This document shows positions 42,786-50,638 of a stretch of 64,000 nt of DNA, one piece after another. Within the stretch, counting starts at the first letter, position 1, and the number at the start of each line of letters is the position of its first letter. The notes below the pieces were generated by a model. It saw nothing but the letters and a program-made list of their open reading frames with translations, searched no databases and had not been told where the DNA came from. The stretch covers positions 62,001-126,000 of the forward strand of contig NZ_BOMS01000094.1 of NCBI RefSeq assembly GCF_016862315.1. Direction: 5' to 3'. Source of the DNA: Actinoplanes palleronii (GTDB taxonomy: Bacteria > Actinomycetota > Actinomycetes > Mycobacteriales > Micromonosporaceae). The translations under genes were made by a program, and so were the position numbers.

Positions 42786-43880
42786 TCAGCCTGCGGGTTT
42801 CGGGGCCGGCCACTGGTGCTGCAGGTGCCACGGGGCCGCGCCGGCCTTGCTCAGTTCGTACACTGTCGAGGTTTTTCGTCCGATGGCGAAAAGCCGGAGT
42901 CGCCGATCGGTGGTGAGCCCGGCGTGCAGCGCGTGGATCGGCTCACCGGCCGGGTTCGGGTACCGCGCCCAGCGCTGCCAGCCCGAGCCCAGCGGCGTCT
43001 CCTGCTTCTGCCAGAGCGGTTCGCCGTCGACCGTGGTGGCCACCACGACGGTGTCGCCGATCTCGTCGAACGCCGCGACCAGCTCGCGAAGCTCGTCCGA
43101 CGGGATCGGCCAGAACTGCCACGGCAGCCAGGACCGCAGGTCGTCGCGGTCGGCCTGGGCCCGGTAGCGCACCTCGCGGCCGGCCGTGACCAGCACCTGG
43201 AGCCGGCCGCTCACGTGGTGGTGCACGACGATGGTCGACGGTGTGAGATCGCTCGGGTAGCGGCCGAGCGACAGCCACTCGGACCACGTCCCACCCGGCC
43301 GGTCCTGCCCGGTCGACCACAGCACGCGGCCGGTGCCCGACGCGGTCGCCACGAACACCGCGAAGCCGCCGGCCGCGGTCCGGGCGACGGTCAGCCCCTC
43401 GATCGCCAGGTCGGCCCCGCCGGGTGGCCGGCGCAACGGCGTCCAGGCGCCCCACCGGCCGGCCGGGTCCTGCCGGCAGTGCCAGGGGCCGTCGTCGTAG
43501 GTGCCGAGGAACACCTCGGCCCGGCCCTCGGGGCCGTGCACGAGAGCCAGGGAGTGGGCGTGGCTGGTCGAGGGCGGCGCGTCGAGGCGTTCCCAGCCGC
43601 CGAAGGATCCGTCGGGCCGCTGACTGAGGTAGCCGAACTTCTCGCCGGGACTCGCCGGGAGGGCCAGCACGGCGATCCGGCCGTCCCCGGCCTGGTCGGC
43701 ACAAACCTGCAGGTAGCTGCCTCGGAGCCGGCCCAGCGGCGCCCAGTCGGACCACTCGCCGGGGCGGGTCTCCGCGGAGTGCCACACGGCCGGGAGGGGT
43801 TCGCCGGCGTCGGCGGTCGCAAACAGGTGGCGGCGGCTGTCGCGGTCCAGGCAGGTGGCGGTGCTGGTGAATCCGATCAT
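42786..43880 (-). CDS. PLL/tectonin-like beta-propeller protein
   Basis: 364 residues from ATG 43880 (GGAGG seven bases upstream). The sequence has repeated blades with conserved tryptophans and short turns: EWSDWAPLGRLRG, FGGWERLD, RWGAWTPLRRP, TWSEWLSLGRYP, WLPWQFWPI, GWQRWARYPNP. This is typical of tectonin/PLL-type lectin propellers, which bind carbohydrates. No signal peptide is evident, so the location is uncertain. It lies 29 bp upstream of the amine oxidase on the same strand and may share its transcript; the relationship is unknown. Confidence 0.75.
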   Translation of the reverse strand: MIGFTSTATCLDRDSRRHLFATADAGEPLPAVWHSAETRPGEWSDWAPLGRLRGSYLQVCADQAGDGRIAVLALPASPGEKFGYLSQRPDGSFGGWERLDAPPSTSHAHSLALVHGPEGRAEVFLGTYDDGPWHCRQDPAGRWGAWTPLRRPPGGADLAIEGLTVARTAAGGFAVFVATASGTGRVLWSTGQDRPGGTWSEWLSLGRYPSDLTPSTIVVHHHVSGRLQVLVTAGREVRYRAQADRDDLRSWLPWQFWPIPSDELRELVAAFDEIGDTVVVATTVDGEPLWQKQETPLGSGWQRWARYPNPAGEPIHALHAGLTTDRRLRLFAIGRKTSTVYELSKAGAAPWHLQHQWPAPKPAG

Positions 43881-44008
43881 CGGGATGCCTCCTCTGCACC
43901 CGAACGCTCCTCCGGCACGCGCCGCGGGCAAGGTTGCCGTCGGCGATCTGACCCGGTCGCGACGCGATGGCACGCCCCGGTGCTGGGGAAACGGCTAACG
44001 AAGAACAA

Positions 44009-45355
44009 GTGACCACCGTTACCAAATGCCCTCCGGGCGGAAGAACCCGGGCACGGAACACCTTGTCGAGAGTCGTGGCCCAACCTCGCACCCTGACCCC
44101 GCCCGACGACGACCTGTCCCCTGGCGAACGGCTCCCGCTCGGACGCCGCTTCCGGATCGTTCTCGTGCTCGGCCTGCTCACCGCACTCGGGCCGCTCACC
44201 ATCGACATGTACCTGCCGTCGCTGCCGACGATCACCGACGACATGCACAGTACCGCGGCGGCCGTGCAGCTCACGCTGACCGGCACGCTCGTCGGCCTGG
44301 CGTTCGGCCAGCTGCTCGTCGGCCCGCTCTCCGACGCGATCGGGCGGCGGGTGCCGCTGCTCACCGGCATCGCGGTGCACGTGCTCGCCTCGATCCTCTG
44401 CGTCTTCGCCCCGAACCTGGCGCTGCTCGGCACGCTGCGGGTGCTGCAGGGATTGGGCGCCGCCGCGGCGGCCGTGGTGGCGATGGCGATCGTGCGGGAT
44501 CTCTTCGACGGGAACTCCGCGGCCCGGCTCTTCTCCCGGCTGATGCTCGTGGTCGGGGTGGCACCGATCCTCGCGCCGACCATCGGCGGGCTCGTGCTGA
44601 CCTGGACGTCCTGGCGCGGCGTTTTCGTGGTGCTGACCGTCGCCGGCGCCGGGATCATGACGGCGGCCGCGGTGGTGCTGCCGGAGACTCTGCCGGTCAG
44701 CCGGCGCCGCAACGGCGGGGTGCTCGGCACCGTCCGCGACTACGGCCGGCTGTTCACCGACCGGGTCTACGTAGGGCTGATCCTGGTGGCGGGACTCGCG
44801 ATGGCGGCGCTCTTCGCCTACGTCAGTGGTTCTTCCTACGTTTTTCAGGATGAGTACGGCATGAGCGAGCAGCAGTTCGCGCTGATCTTCGCGGGTGGCG
44901 CGGTCGGCCTGATCGGTGCCACCCAGGCCAACGTGCGGCTGCTGCGCTGGTGGACACCGCAGCAGATCATGGCGGGCTCGCTGGTGGCCGGGCTCGGCTT
45001 CGGCCTGGCGATGCTGGTGCTGGCCGCGACCGGGATCGGTGGCCTGGTCGGCATCCTGATCCCGCTCTGGCTGGTGCTGGCCATGGTCGGGCTGGCCATG
45101 CCGAACGCGCCCGCCCTGGCGTTGTCCCGGCACGGCGAGGCGGCCGGCACCGCGGCGGCCCTGCTCGGCGCGGTGCAGTTCGGTGTGGGCGCGCTGGCCG
45201 CACCGCTGGTCGGGGTGCTCGGGGTCGGCGCGGTCGCGATGGCCGTGGTCGTCTTCGGCGGCATGCTGGCCGCGACGCTCGTCTGCTTCCTGGTGGTCCA
45301 GCCGCACCGCCTGCCGGTCGAGCGGCTTGATCACGTGGTGGTCGTCGCTCACTGA
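44009..45355 (+). CDS. Bcr/CflA-type multidrug efflux MFS transporter
   Basis: About 448 residues from GTG 44009; the start is uncertain (an in-frame ATG lies 42 bases upstream and GTG codons also follow; none has a good ribosome site). Twelve membrane segments with motif A GPLSDAIGRR and the drug:H+ antiporter motif C region (APILAPTIGGLVL) as in the Bcr/CflA family. TIDMYLPSLPTI is an almost invariant Bcr/CflA N-terminal segment. It is expected to export small drugs with protons. It ends 11 bases before the convergent NmrA gene stop. Confidence 0.9.
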   Translation: MTTVTKCPPGGRTRARNTLSRVVAQPRTLTPPDDDLSPGERLPLGRRFRIVLVLGLLTALGPLTIDMYLPSLPTITDDMHSTAAAVQLTLTGTLVGLAFGQLLVGPLSDAIGRRVPLLTGIAVHVLASILCVFAPNLALLGTLRVLQGLGAAAAAVVAMAIVRDLFDGNSAARLFSRLMLVVGVAPILAPTIGGLVLTWTSWRGVFVVLTVAGAGIMTAAAVVLPETLPVSRRRNGGVLGTVRDYGRLFTDRVYVGLILVAGLAMAALFAYVSGSSYVFQDEYGMSEQQFALIFAGGAVGLIGATQANVRLLRWWTPQQIMAGSLVAGLGFGLAMLVLAATGIGGLVGILIPLWLVLAMVGLAMPNAPALALSRHGEAAGTAAALLGAVQFGVGALAAPLVGVLGVGAVAMAVVVFGGMLAATLVCFLVVQPHRLPVERLDHVVVVAH

Positions 45356-45366
45356 TTCACCTCGTT

Positions 45367-46170
45367 TCAGCGGAACAGGTCGGCGTTGTGCCGGGCCCAT
45401 TCCTGGAACGTCGTGGCCGGGCGCCCCAGCAGCTCAGCGACCGTGGGAACGGCCGCCTGCGGGTGCTCGGCCAGGACCGCCAACCCGTCGACATACCACT
45501 CGGCATACTCCCCCATGGCCTGCTCGAACTGGGCGATGGCCTCGGTGCGGGGCAGGTCGACGTAGGTCAGCCGGCGGCCCAGCGCCCGGCCGATCCGCTC
45601 GACCTTCTCCCGGCGGGTGAGCGACTCCGGGCCGGTCATCTCATACGATCGGCCGGCGTGCCCGGGCTCGACGATCACCCGGGCGGCGACCGCGGCGATG
45701 TCCTCCTGCGCGATCGGCGCGTTGGCCGCGTCGCCGCAGGTGTCCCGGACCACGTCGCCGGCCCGGATCTGCGCGGACCAGAGCGTCGCGTTGGCCATGA
45801 ACTCGCCCGGCTCGAGATGGGTGAACGGCACGCCGGACGCCTCGACACCGTCCTCGACCACCTGCCAGTGATCGCCCTTGGCGCCCGCGAGGTCGACGAT
45901 CCGGCCGACACCGGCCTCGGCGGCCAGCCGGCACACCTCGGCCACGGTCGGCGGGTGCGGAGCCAGGTACATCACGTCGACGCCCGCCAGCGCGGCCGAC
46001 ATCGTCTCGACCCTGCCCAGGAAGCCGCGGACCACCTCCACCCCGGGCGGCAGACCGGCTCGCGCCGGGTCGACGGTGAGCGCGCGGATGTCCTCCGCGC
46101 CGAGGGCGAGCAGCTCGTCGACCACCATCCGGCCCACGTTGCCGGTGGCGCCGGTGACCAGGATCTTCAT
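45367..46170 (-). CDS. NmrA/SDR-a family NAD(P)-binding protein
   Basis: 267 residues from ATG 46170 (GGGGG upstream). Rossmann motif TGATGNVGRMVV at residues 6-17; the C-terminal region with GYEMTGPESLTRREKVE-like GRSYEMTGPESLTRREK and PTVAELLGRPATTFQEWARHN is characteristic of the NmrA/azoreductase-type SDR-a family in actinomycetes. No catalytic YxxxK is apparent, so it may sense the NADP(H) redox state or reduce quinone/azo compounds. It is divergent from a TetR gene, with a palindrome in the 45-bp gap. Confidence 0.88.
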   Translation of the reverse strand: MKILVTGATGNVGRMVVDELLALGAEDIRALTVDPARAGLPPGVEVVRGFLGRVETMSAALAGVDVMYLAPHPPTVAEVCRLAAEAGVGRIVDLAGAKGDHWQVVEDGVEASGVPFTHLEPGEFMANATLWSAQIRAGDVVRDTCGDAANAPIAQEDIAAVAARVIVEPGHAGRSYEMTGPESLTRREKVERIGRALGRRLTYVDLPRTEAIAQFEQAMGEYAEWYVDGLAVLAEHPQAAVPTVAELLGRPATTFQEWARHNADLFR

Positions 46171-46181
46171 TCTCGTACCCC

Positions 46182-46202
46182 CTACGGTAATGGTTCCCGT
46201 AG
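46182..46202. promoter_or_regulatory. Palindrome between NmrA and TetR genes
   Basis: CTACGG (46182-46187) and CCGTAG (46197-46202) form perfect 6-bp arms with a 9-bp spacer. A third related half-site (ATACGGA) follows just before the TetR start. The location in a 45-bp divergent gap marks it as the likely TetR operator. Confidence 0.55.
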
Positions 46203-46215
46203 CATATACGGAATC

Positions 46216-46989
46216 ATGGCCGACTTCACCGGGCGGATTCTGCCGCTGCTCTGGCGACGCTCGATCCCGGCGCGCAAGGCGGCCGGGCGGCCGCCGCGGC
46301 TCAGCGTCGACCTGGTGGTGGCGACCGCCATCCGCCTCGCCGACGCGTCCGGCCTGGACGCCGCGTCGATGGCCGGCATCGCCGCCGAGCTGTCCGTGGC
46401 CACGATGACGCTGTACACGTACGTGCCGTCCCGGGACGACCTGGTCGACCTGATGGTGGACGAGGTGTTCGGCGACCGGGGGCTGGCCGGTGCGGCGCCG
46501 GTGGAGTTCCGCGAGCGGGTGCGGTTCTACGCCGATCGGACGTTCGCGATGTACCGGGCACATCCCTGGCTCGCCCGGGTGTCACCGGTCCGGCCACCGA
46601 TCGGGCCCGGCATGCTCGCCGAACGCGAGTACATGCTGGCCACGGTCGCCGCCCTGGGCCTGCCGATCGGCCGGCTCGACGCGGCGGCGCTCACCCTCGC
46701 CGGCCACATCACCGCCGCCGCCCGCCTGGAGGCCGAGAACACGCTGATCAGCCGGGCCACCGGGCTCACCACCGCCACGTGGTGGCAGCAGCGCGGCGAG
46801 CTGTGGGAGACCTGGTTCGACGCCGCGGCACACCCGACGATGACCACGGTGTGGAACGGCGGCGGTTTCGAGGCGCAGGAACAAGACCCTTATGAGTACG
46901 GGTTGTGCCTGCTGCTCGACGGCATCGAAACGGAGGCGGGGCATGCGGTGTCACGTGACTCGTGGCCCAGAACGGCCGGAGATGCATAA
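46216..46989 (+). CDS. TetR family transcriptional regulator with TetR_C domain
   Basis: 257 residues. An N-terminal extension with WRRSIPARKAAGRPPRLS precedes the HTH (LVVATAIRLADASGLDAASMAGIAAELSVATMTLYTYVPSRDDLVDLM; described at residues ~33-82). The C-terminal helical domain (WLARVSPVRPPIGPGMLAERE) belongs to the TetR_C group that binds tetracycline-like or other hydrophobic ligands. It is divergent from the NmrA oxidoreductase, the likely target, and is followed 28 bp downstream by the CD-NTase-like gene on the same strand. Confidence 0.9.
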   Translation: MADFTGRILPLLWRRSIPARKAAGRPPRLSVDLVVATAIRLADASGLDAASMAGIAAELSVATMTLYTYVPSRDDLVDLMVDEVFGDRGLAGAAPVEFRERVRFYADRTFAMYRAHPWLARVSPVRPPIGPGMLAEREYMLATVAALGLPIGRLDAAALTLAGHITAAARLEAENTLISRATGLTTATWWQQRGELWETWFDAAAHPTMTTVWNGGGFEAQEQDPYEYGLCLLLDGIETEAGHAVSRDSWPRTAGDA

Positions 46990-47017
46990 TTGGCGGCATG
47001 ACCAGCAGGGACGGTTG

Positions 47018-47797
47018 ATGGCTCCCGCGAGGGTGCTTCCGGCGTCCGGCGCTTTTCTGCTGCCCTGGGCCGAGAGTGTGCTGGACGGGGCGCTGCGGCG
47101 GTCGGGGCTGATCGACCCGCGGACGTACGAGATCTTCGGCCAGGGGTCACGAGTCAACAACACGTTCATCGACGAGGCCAGCGACATCGACCTGGTGCTG
47201 ATGCTGCGCTCCCCGGTCGCCTCACCCGGCGGCTGGACCGGGTTCCGCGACGAGGTGATGGCGGCGCTGGGCGAGTCTTTTGTCGTACGCATGGGTCGTC
47301 GTTGTTTGAATGTCGACAACCCGGACTCGCTCTTCGGCGAGATGGTCGACATCCTCGTCGCGACGGATTTCCGGCGGTATACCGGCGACCGTTACGAGCA
47401 GGGGGTCTACTTCCTCGACCGGGAAGGCCGGCCGATCGTCAACTTCCCCAAGCAGCATCGGCGCAACGGTGACGCCAAGGACCTGCGGACCGGCGGGCGG
47501 TTCAAGGAGGCGGTCCGGACAGCCAAGCGGGCCCGGCGGGGGGCCGACTTCTTCGCCGAGGGGATCGCGCCGTCCTATCTGATCGAGTGCCTGCTGTACA
47601 ACGTGCCCGACGAGGTCTATCTCCGCGGCTCCTATCAGGAGGCGTGGGAGTGGCTGGGGCGGTGCTGGCGGGAGGATCCGGTGGGGTTCGGGGCGCTGCC
47701 GTGCCAGAACGGCATCAACCGGCTGTTCGGGCCGGGGCCGGATCAATGGGATGCCGGTGCGGCTGGCAGGATCATCGACGTCCTTCACCAGATCTGA
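47018..47797 (+). CDS. CD-NTase-like nucleotidyltransferase
   Basis: 259 residues from ATG 47018; an in-frame ATG at 46980 is possible. The polymerase-beta nucleotidyltransferase core has GSRVNNTFIDEASDIDLVLML with Gly43-Ser44 and the metal-binding Asp56 and Asp58, and a third acid at Asp111 in EMVDILVATDF. The following block (GVYFLDREGRPIVNF, PKQHRR, GGRFKEAVRTAKRAR and SYLIECLLYNVPDEVY) has the layout of CD-NTases of bacterial CBASS defence systems. These make cyclic oligonucleotides on phage infection. It is followed 21 bp later by a single-span membrane protein. Classification as a defence enzyme is inferred from motifs and gene neighbour. Confidence 0.72.
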   Translation: MAPARVLPASGAFLLPWAESVLDGALRRSGLIDPRTYEIFGQGSRVNNTFIDEASDIDLVLMLRSPVASPGGWTGFRDEVMAALGESFVVRMGRRCLNVDNPDSLFGEMVDILVATDFRRYTGDRYEQGVYFLDREGRPIVNFPKQHRRNGDAKDLRTGGRFKEAVRTAKRARRGADFFAEGIAPSYLIECLLYNVPDEVYLRGSYQEAWEWLGRCWREDPVGFGALPCQNGINRLFGPGPDQWDAGAAGRIIDVLHQI

Positions 47798-47818
47798 ACC
47801 TCGGGCGGTAGCCGCGGC

Positions 47819-48562
47819 ATGACGTTTGCAGCTGACGTGAGCGGCGTGACGTGGACGGCCGCGCAGACGGCGGTGGTGCTCTCGCCGGTCATTGCGATCT
47901 TCGGGGCGGCACTGGTGGCGCTGCTGACCTACGCCCTGAACCGGCGGGTGGCGCGGCGGGACCGGCGGGCGCTGGCGTTCGGCGAGGCGCTCAGCGTGAT
48001 CGAGGACTACGCGGAGATGCCTTATCGGATCCGGCGGCGGTCGGGGACGTTGGACGGGCGGCAGCAGCTCACCGAGGAGGTGAGCCGGATCTATTCGCGG
48101 CTCGCCTTCCATCAGGCGCTGCTCGACATCGAGGCGCCGGCGGTGGCGGCGGCCTATCGGCTGCTGGCCAACGAGGCCAAGGCCGAAGTGGGCGAGCAGA
48201 TGAAGGTGGCCTGGCAGAAGCCGGTGCGGACGACCGATCCGGAGATGAACCTGGAAGAGCACTACACGCGGGTGCGGGTGGATGTGGCCAGGGATCATTG
48301 CGTGGCGGTGATGCGGGCGGCGCTGGGGCAGGGACGGTTTCCGGTGCGGCCACCTGCGGTCACGTCGTCCGCGGGGTCTGCCGGTAGGCGTTCCGCGCGG
48401 CCTGCCGCCTCGCCGTCGGCGCAGCCTCCCGTTATTCCCATCGCGCGGCCCGCCGCCGAACCCTCGAAGCGGTCTTCCCTCAAACCCTCCGCGCAGCCTC
48501 CGGCGCAAGGAAGACCGAGGGATCCTGGGGCCGGGAGCGATGGGGCGGGTCCGGCACAATAG
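47819..48562 (+). CDS. Single-span membrane protein next to CD-NTase, candidate effector
   Basis: 247 residues. One N-terminal membrane segment (TAVVLSPVIAIFGAALVALLTYAL, about residues 16-40) then a basic helix RRVARRDRRAL and a helical soluble domain (FGEALSVIEDYAEMPYRIRR, LTEEVSRIYSRLAFHQALLDIEAPAVAAAYRLLAN, about 50-130). From about residue 185 the protein becomes a Pro/Ser/Ala-rich tail. Topology (N-terminal span, cytoplasmic domain) is like membrane effectors of CBASS-type systems, but no named domain is recognised. It follows the nucleotidyltransferase by 21 bp on the same strand. Confidence 0.6.
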   Translation: MTFAADVSGVTWTAAQTAVVLSPVIAIFGAALVALLTYALNRRVARRDRRALAFGEALSVIEDYAEMPYRIRRRSGTLDGRQQLTEEVSRIYSRLAFHQALLDIEAPAVAAAYRLLANEAKAEVGEQMKVAWQKPVRTTDPEMNLEEHYTRVRVDVARDHCVAVMRAALGQGRFPVRPPAVTSSAGSAGRRSARPAASPSAQPPVIPIARPAAEPSKRSSLKPSAQPPAQGRPRDPGAGSDGAGPAQ

Positions 48563-48567
48563 GGCCG

Positions 48568-48591
48568 CCCTGCGGCCCTGCGGCCCTGCGG
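48568..48591. repeat. 8-bp tandem repeat
   Basis: Three copies of CCCTGCGG in tandem directly after the stop of the putative effector gene. It is part of the pattern of short tandem expansions seen in this window. The rest of 48563-48747 has no supported gene. Confidence 0.7.
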
Positions 48592-48747
48592 CCGCGATTA
48601 TGTTAATTGCCGCGCGGGGTGCAGGCCGTCTGGATCGCATTGTTTTCTGAGGTCAGGGTGCGATTCATGGGTCGGTTATTGCGGAAATTTGCGTTTGGCA
48701 TGATCGAATACTGACATGACGGCGCACGGGTCGGGAACAATGGACTC

Positions 48748-49656
48748 ATGCGGCAGTTATCATTATTCGGCAGGGCCGAGATAGCGGGAATGCGGGACCG
48801 GACCGCGGCTCGCCATTATTCCCCTGACCGCGACGCATTCCGCCGCGCGCATGAACGTCGTCGCGCTTTCGGACTATGCCGACGTCACGCCGAGAAGTTG
48901 CAGCGCATCGAGCGGGCCCGCGCGGAGCCGCATCTCGCATCCGTCGCCAGCAACAGCCGACCACAGGCCGCCCCATCGGGCGCTCAGGTCCGGCCGTCTG
49001 CTCATGCCGGACCTGGGTGGCCGGCCACCCAGGCCGATCCGGCACGGCCGACCGCCCAAGCCCAACAGGCACGATCGGCCGCGCAGGTCGGACCGGCTAC
49101 TCAGGTCGGGCCGATGCGGCACGCCGCGCAGGACCGACTCGCCTGCCCGGCCGCACGAGCTGAGTCCACCCGGGCTGCCCGGCAAGGGCGACCAGCGGGC
49201 TCGGTGCCGCAGGTAACTCCCGCTACCAGGGAAGATCCGACCCCGGAGGGCCTGCCGCAGATGAACGCTGATGAAGGTGGGCGACTGCTTGCGGCCGCGG
49301 CCATGCGGCCGGTCGTGACGCGGCCCCTGCCCGGAGGGCTGCTTTCGGCTCCCCGGAGCGGCCCGGTTCGCATCGCTGGTGTGGTGCCGGCCGGCCGGAA
49401 CGCGATCCGGCTGGCCTCAACCGGGCTACGGCCGCCGCGGCTGGTTGCACGCCCGCCGCACTCCGAAGGCGGGAAAGCCGTGGGCGGCGGCGCGGCGAGG
49501 CCACATCGACTTTCCCGAATTGATGCGCGCGACATTCTGATGACGTTGAGCGAGAGCCGAACATTGTTGTACCAGCCGTCAAGACCTGACCAGATTACTG
49601 CCGTCAGAGACAAGACAGGTTCAACGCGAGGGCCACCATGCCTTTTCTGCCCTTAA
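48748..49656 (+). CDS. Hypothetical protein with conserved N-terminus and low-complexity body
   Basis: 302 codons. The first ~60 residues (MRQLSLFGRAEIAGMRDRTA, then YSPDRDAFRRAHERRRAFGLCRRHAEKLQR) look like a genuine, basic helical domain of a kind I associate with short Micromonosporaceae hypothetical proteins. From about residue 65 on, the sequence is an Ala/Pro/Gln/Arg-rich stretch with imperfect repeats and weak codon bias, so the true end is uncertain; a frameshift or an unstructured tail are both possible. No function assigned. Confidence 0.4.
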   Translation: MRQLSLFGRAEIAGMRDRTAARHYSPDRDAFRRAHERRRAFGLCRRHAEKLQRIERARAEPHLASVASNSRPQAAPSGAQVRPSAHAGPGWPATQADPARPTAQAQQARSAAQVGPATQVGPMRHAAQDRLACPAARAESTRAARQGRPAGSVPQVTPATREDPTPEGLPQMNADEGGRLLAAAAMRPVVTRPLPGGLLSAPRSGPVRIAGVVPAGRNAIRLASTGLRPPRLVARPPHSEGGKAVGGGAARPHRLSRIDARDILMTLSESRTLLYQPSRPDQITAVRDKTGSTRGPPCLFCP

Positions 49657-49808
49657 ATACGCCATCAATCCAGACTCGCACTTCTTGACGCAAAATAATG
49701 TGAGGGTTCACGCCGGCTGAAGTCGCATTCGCACGGGTGCTGGTGTGCGGTCATCGGGAGGCACGAGGTCGGGCGATGTCGCTTATGGTCGCTGCCGATT
49801 CGCGCGGT

Positions 49809-49890
49809 GCCTGCTGGCTCGCAGGGCACCTGCTGGTTTGCGCGGTGCTGCTGGCTTGCGCGGTGCCTGCTGGTTTCGGGGGTGCTCGGT
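49809..49890. repeat. Degenerate ~18-bp tandem repeat
   Basis: Repeats of the form CTGCTGGTTTGCGCGGTG and CTGCTGGCTTGCGCGGTG occur in tandem in the gap between 49657 and the stop of the 2H phosphoesterase gene. The 250-bp gap has no other feature that I can support. Confidence 0.55.
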
Positions 49891-49908
49891 GGGGCGCGGG
49901 CTTGGGCT

Positions 49909-50637
49909 TCAGGCCGGAGGGAGGTTGGTGAGGTTGGTCAGGGTGCGGGTCTCGGTGTTGTAGCTGCGGGCTGACACGAAGTGGCCGTGGATCGGGGCGT
50001 CGGTGGTGAAGAGCGCTACCGCGGCGGCGCGGGCCGGGGTGGGGACGTTCAGGGCGAGGCTGAGGTGTGGGATCCAGTCCTCCGGAGGTGGCCACGGGTC
50101 CGGGAGGGTCGACCACGCCTGGCGATGGAGGTCCCGCAGTTCGGCGGTTGGCTCCACGGGAAGGACCAGGGCCCGGCCGAGCATCCGCGCTGCCCCGAGG
50201 GTCGCCGTCAACGGCAGCGACAACACGAGCGAGGCCGAAAGCGGCCTCGCTGCCGGAGACGATGGTGGAGACGCGGGCGAGGCCGCTGACGAAGGCGCGG
50301 GCGCCAGCGGAGGCAAGGTCTCAGCTGCGGGCGGAGAGGAAAAGGCGGGCGGAGAGGAAAGGGCGGGTGCAGAGGAAAGGGTGGGCGGAGAGGAAAGGGC
50401 GGGTGCGGGTGCGGGTGCGGGTGCGGGTGCGGGTGCGGACCGGGAGAAATCCGGGGGCGCGGGCAAGGGCTGGAGGAGGAAAGCCAGGGACGAGGTTTTC
50501 AGGAGGGTCAGGTGGGGGCGGTTGGTGGGGTGGGGGTGGGTGGCCAGGCTTGGCAGGCCCGCGCTGTGCAGGCGGGACCAGCAGCGGCGAATGGTCTGCT
50601 CTGACTCCGGGTCCAGGAGGAGTTCGACGGTGTGCAT
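49909..50637 (-). CDS. 2H phosphoesterase (2',5' RNA ligase-like) with long repeat insert
   Basis: 242 residues. It has the two conserved HxT/S motifs of the 2H phosphoesterase family: RPHLTLLK (residues ~45-52) and WIPHLSLAL (near residue 190). The motifs are normally separated by about 70-100 residues; here a Pro/Ala/Ser-rich insert (residues ~65-135, encoded by tandem repeats such as GGTGCG and AGAGGAAAGG units) lies between them. Members cleave or ligate 2',5' phosphodiester bonds in RNA or act on cyclic phosphates. Its ATG follows the SPL-type radical SAM stop by one base, so they are co-translated. Confidence 0.8.
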   Translation of the reverse strand: MHTVELLLDPESEQTIRRCWSRLHSAGLPSLATHPHPTNRPHLTLLKTSSLAFLLQPLPAPPDFSRSAPAPAPAPAPAPALSSPPTLSSAPALSSPPAFSSPPAAETLPPLAPAPSSAASPASPPSSPAARPLSASLVLSLPLTATLGAARMLGRALVLPVEPTAELRDLHRQAWSTLPDPWPPPEDWIPHLSLALNVPTPARAAAVALFTTDAPIHGHFVSARSYNTETRTLTNLTNLPPA

Positions 50638-50638
50638 G

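Noticed and set aside
49737..49931. Small membrane protein in the repeat region
   Set aside because: The apparent frame is created by the ~18-bp tandem repeat; no ribosome site and no homology pattern.
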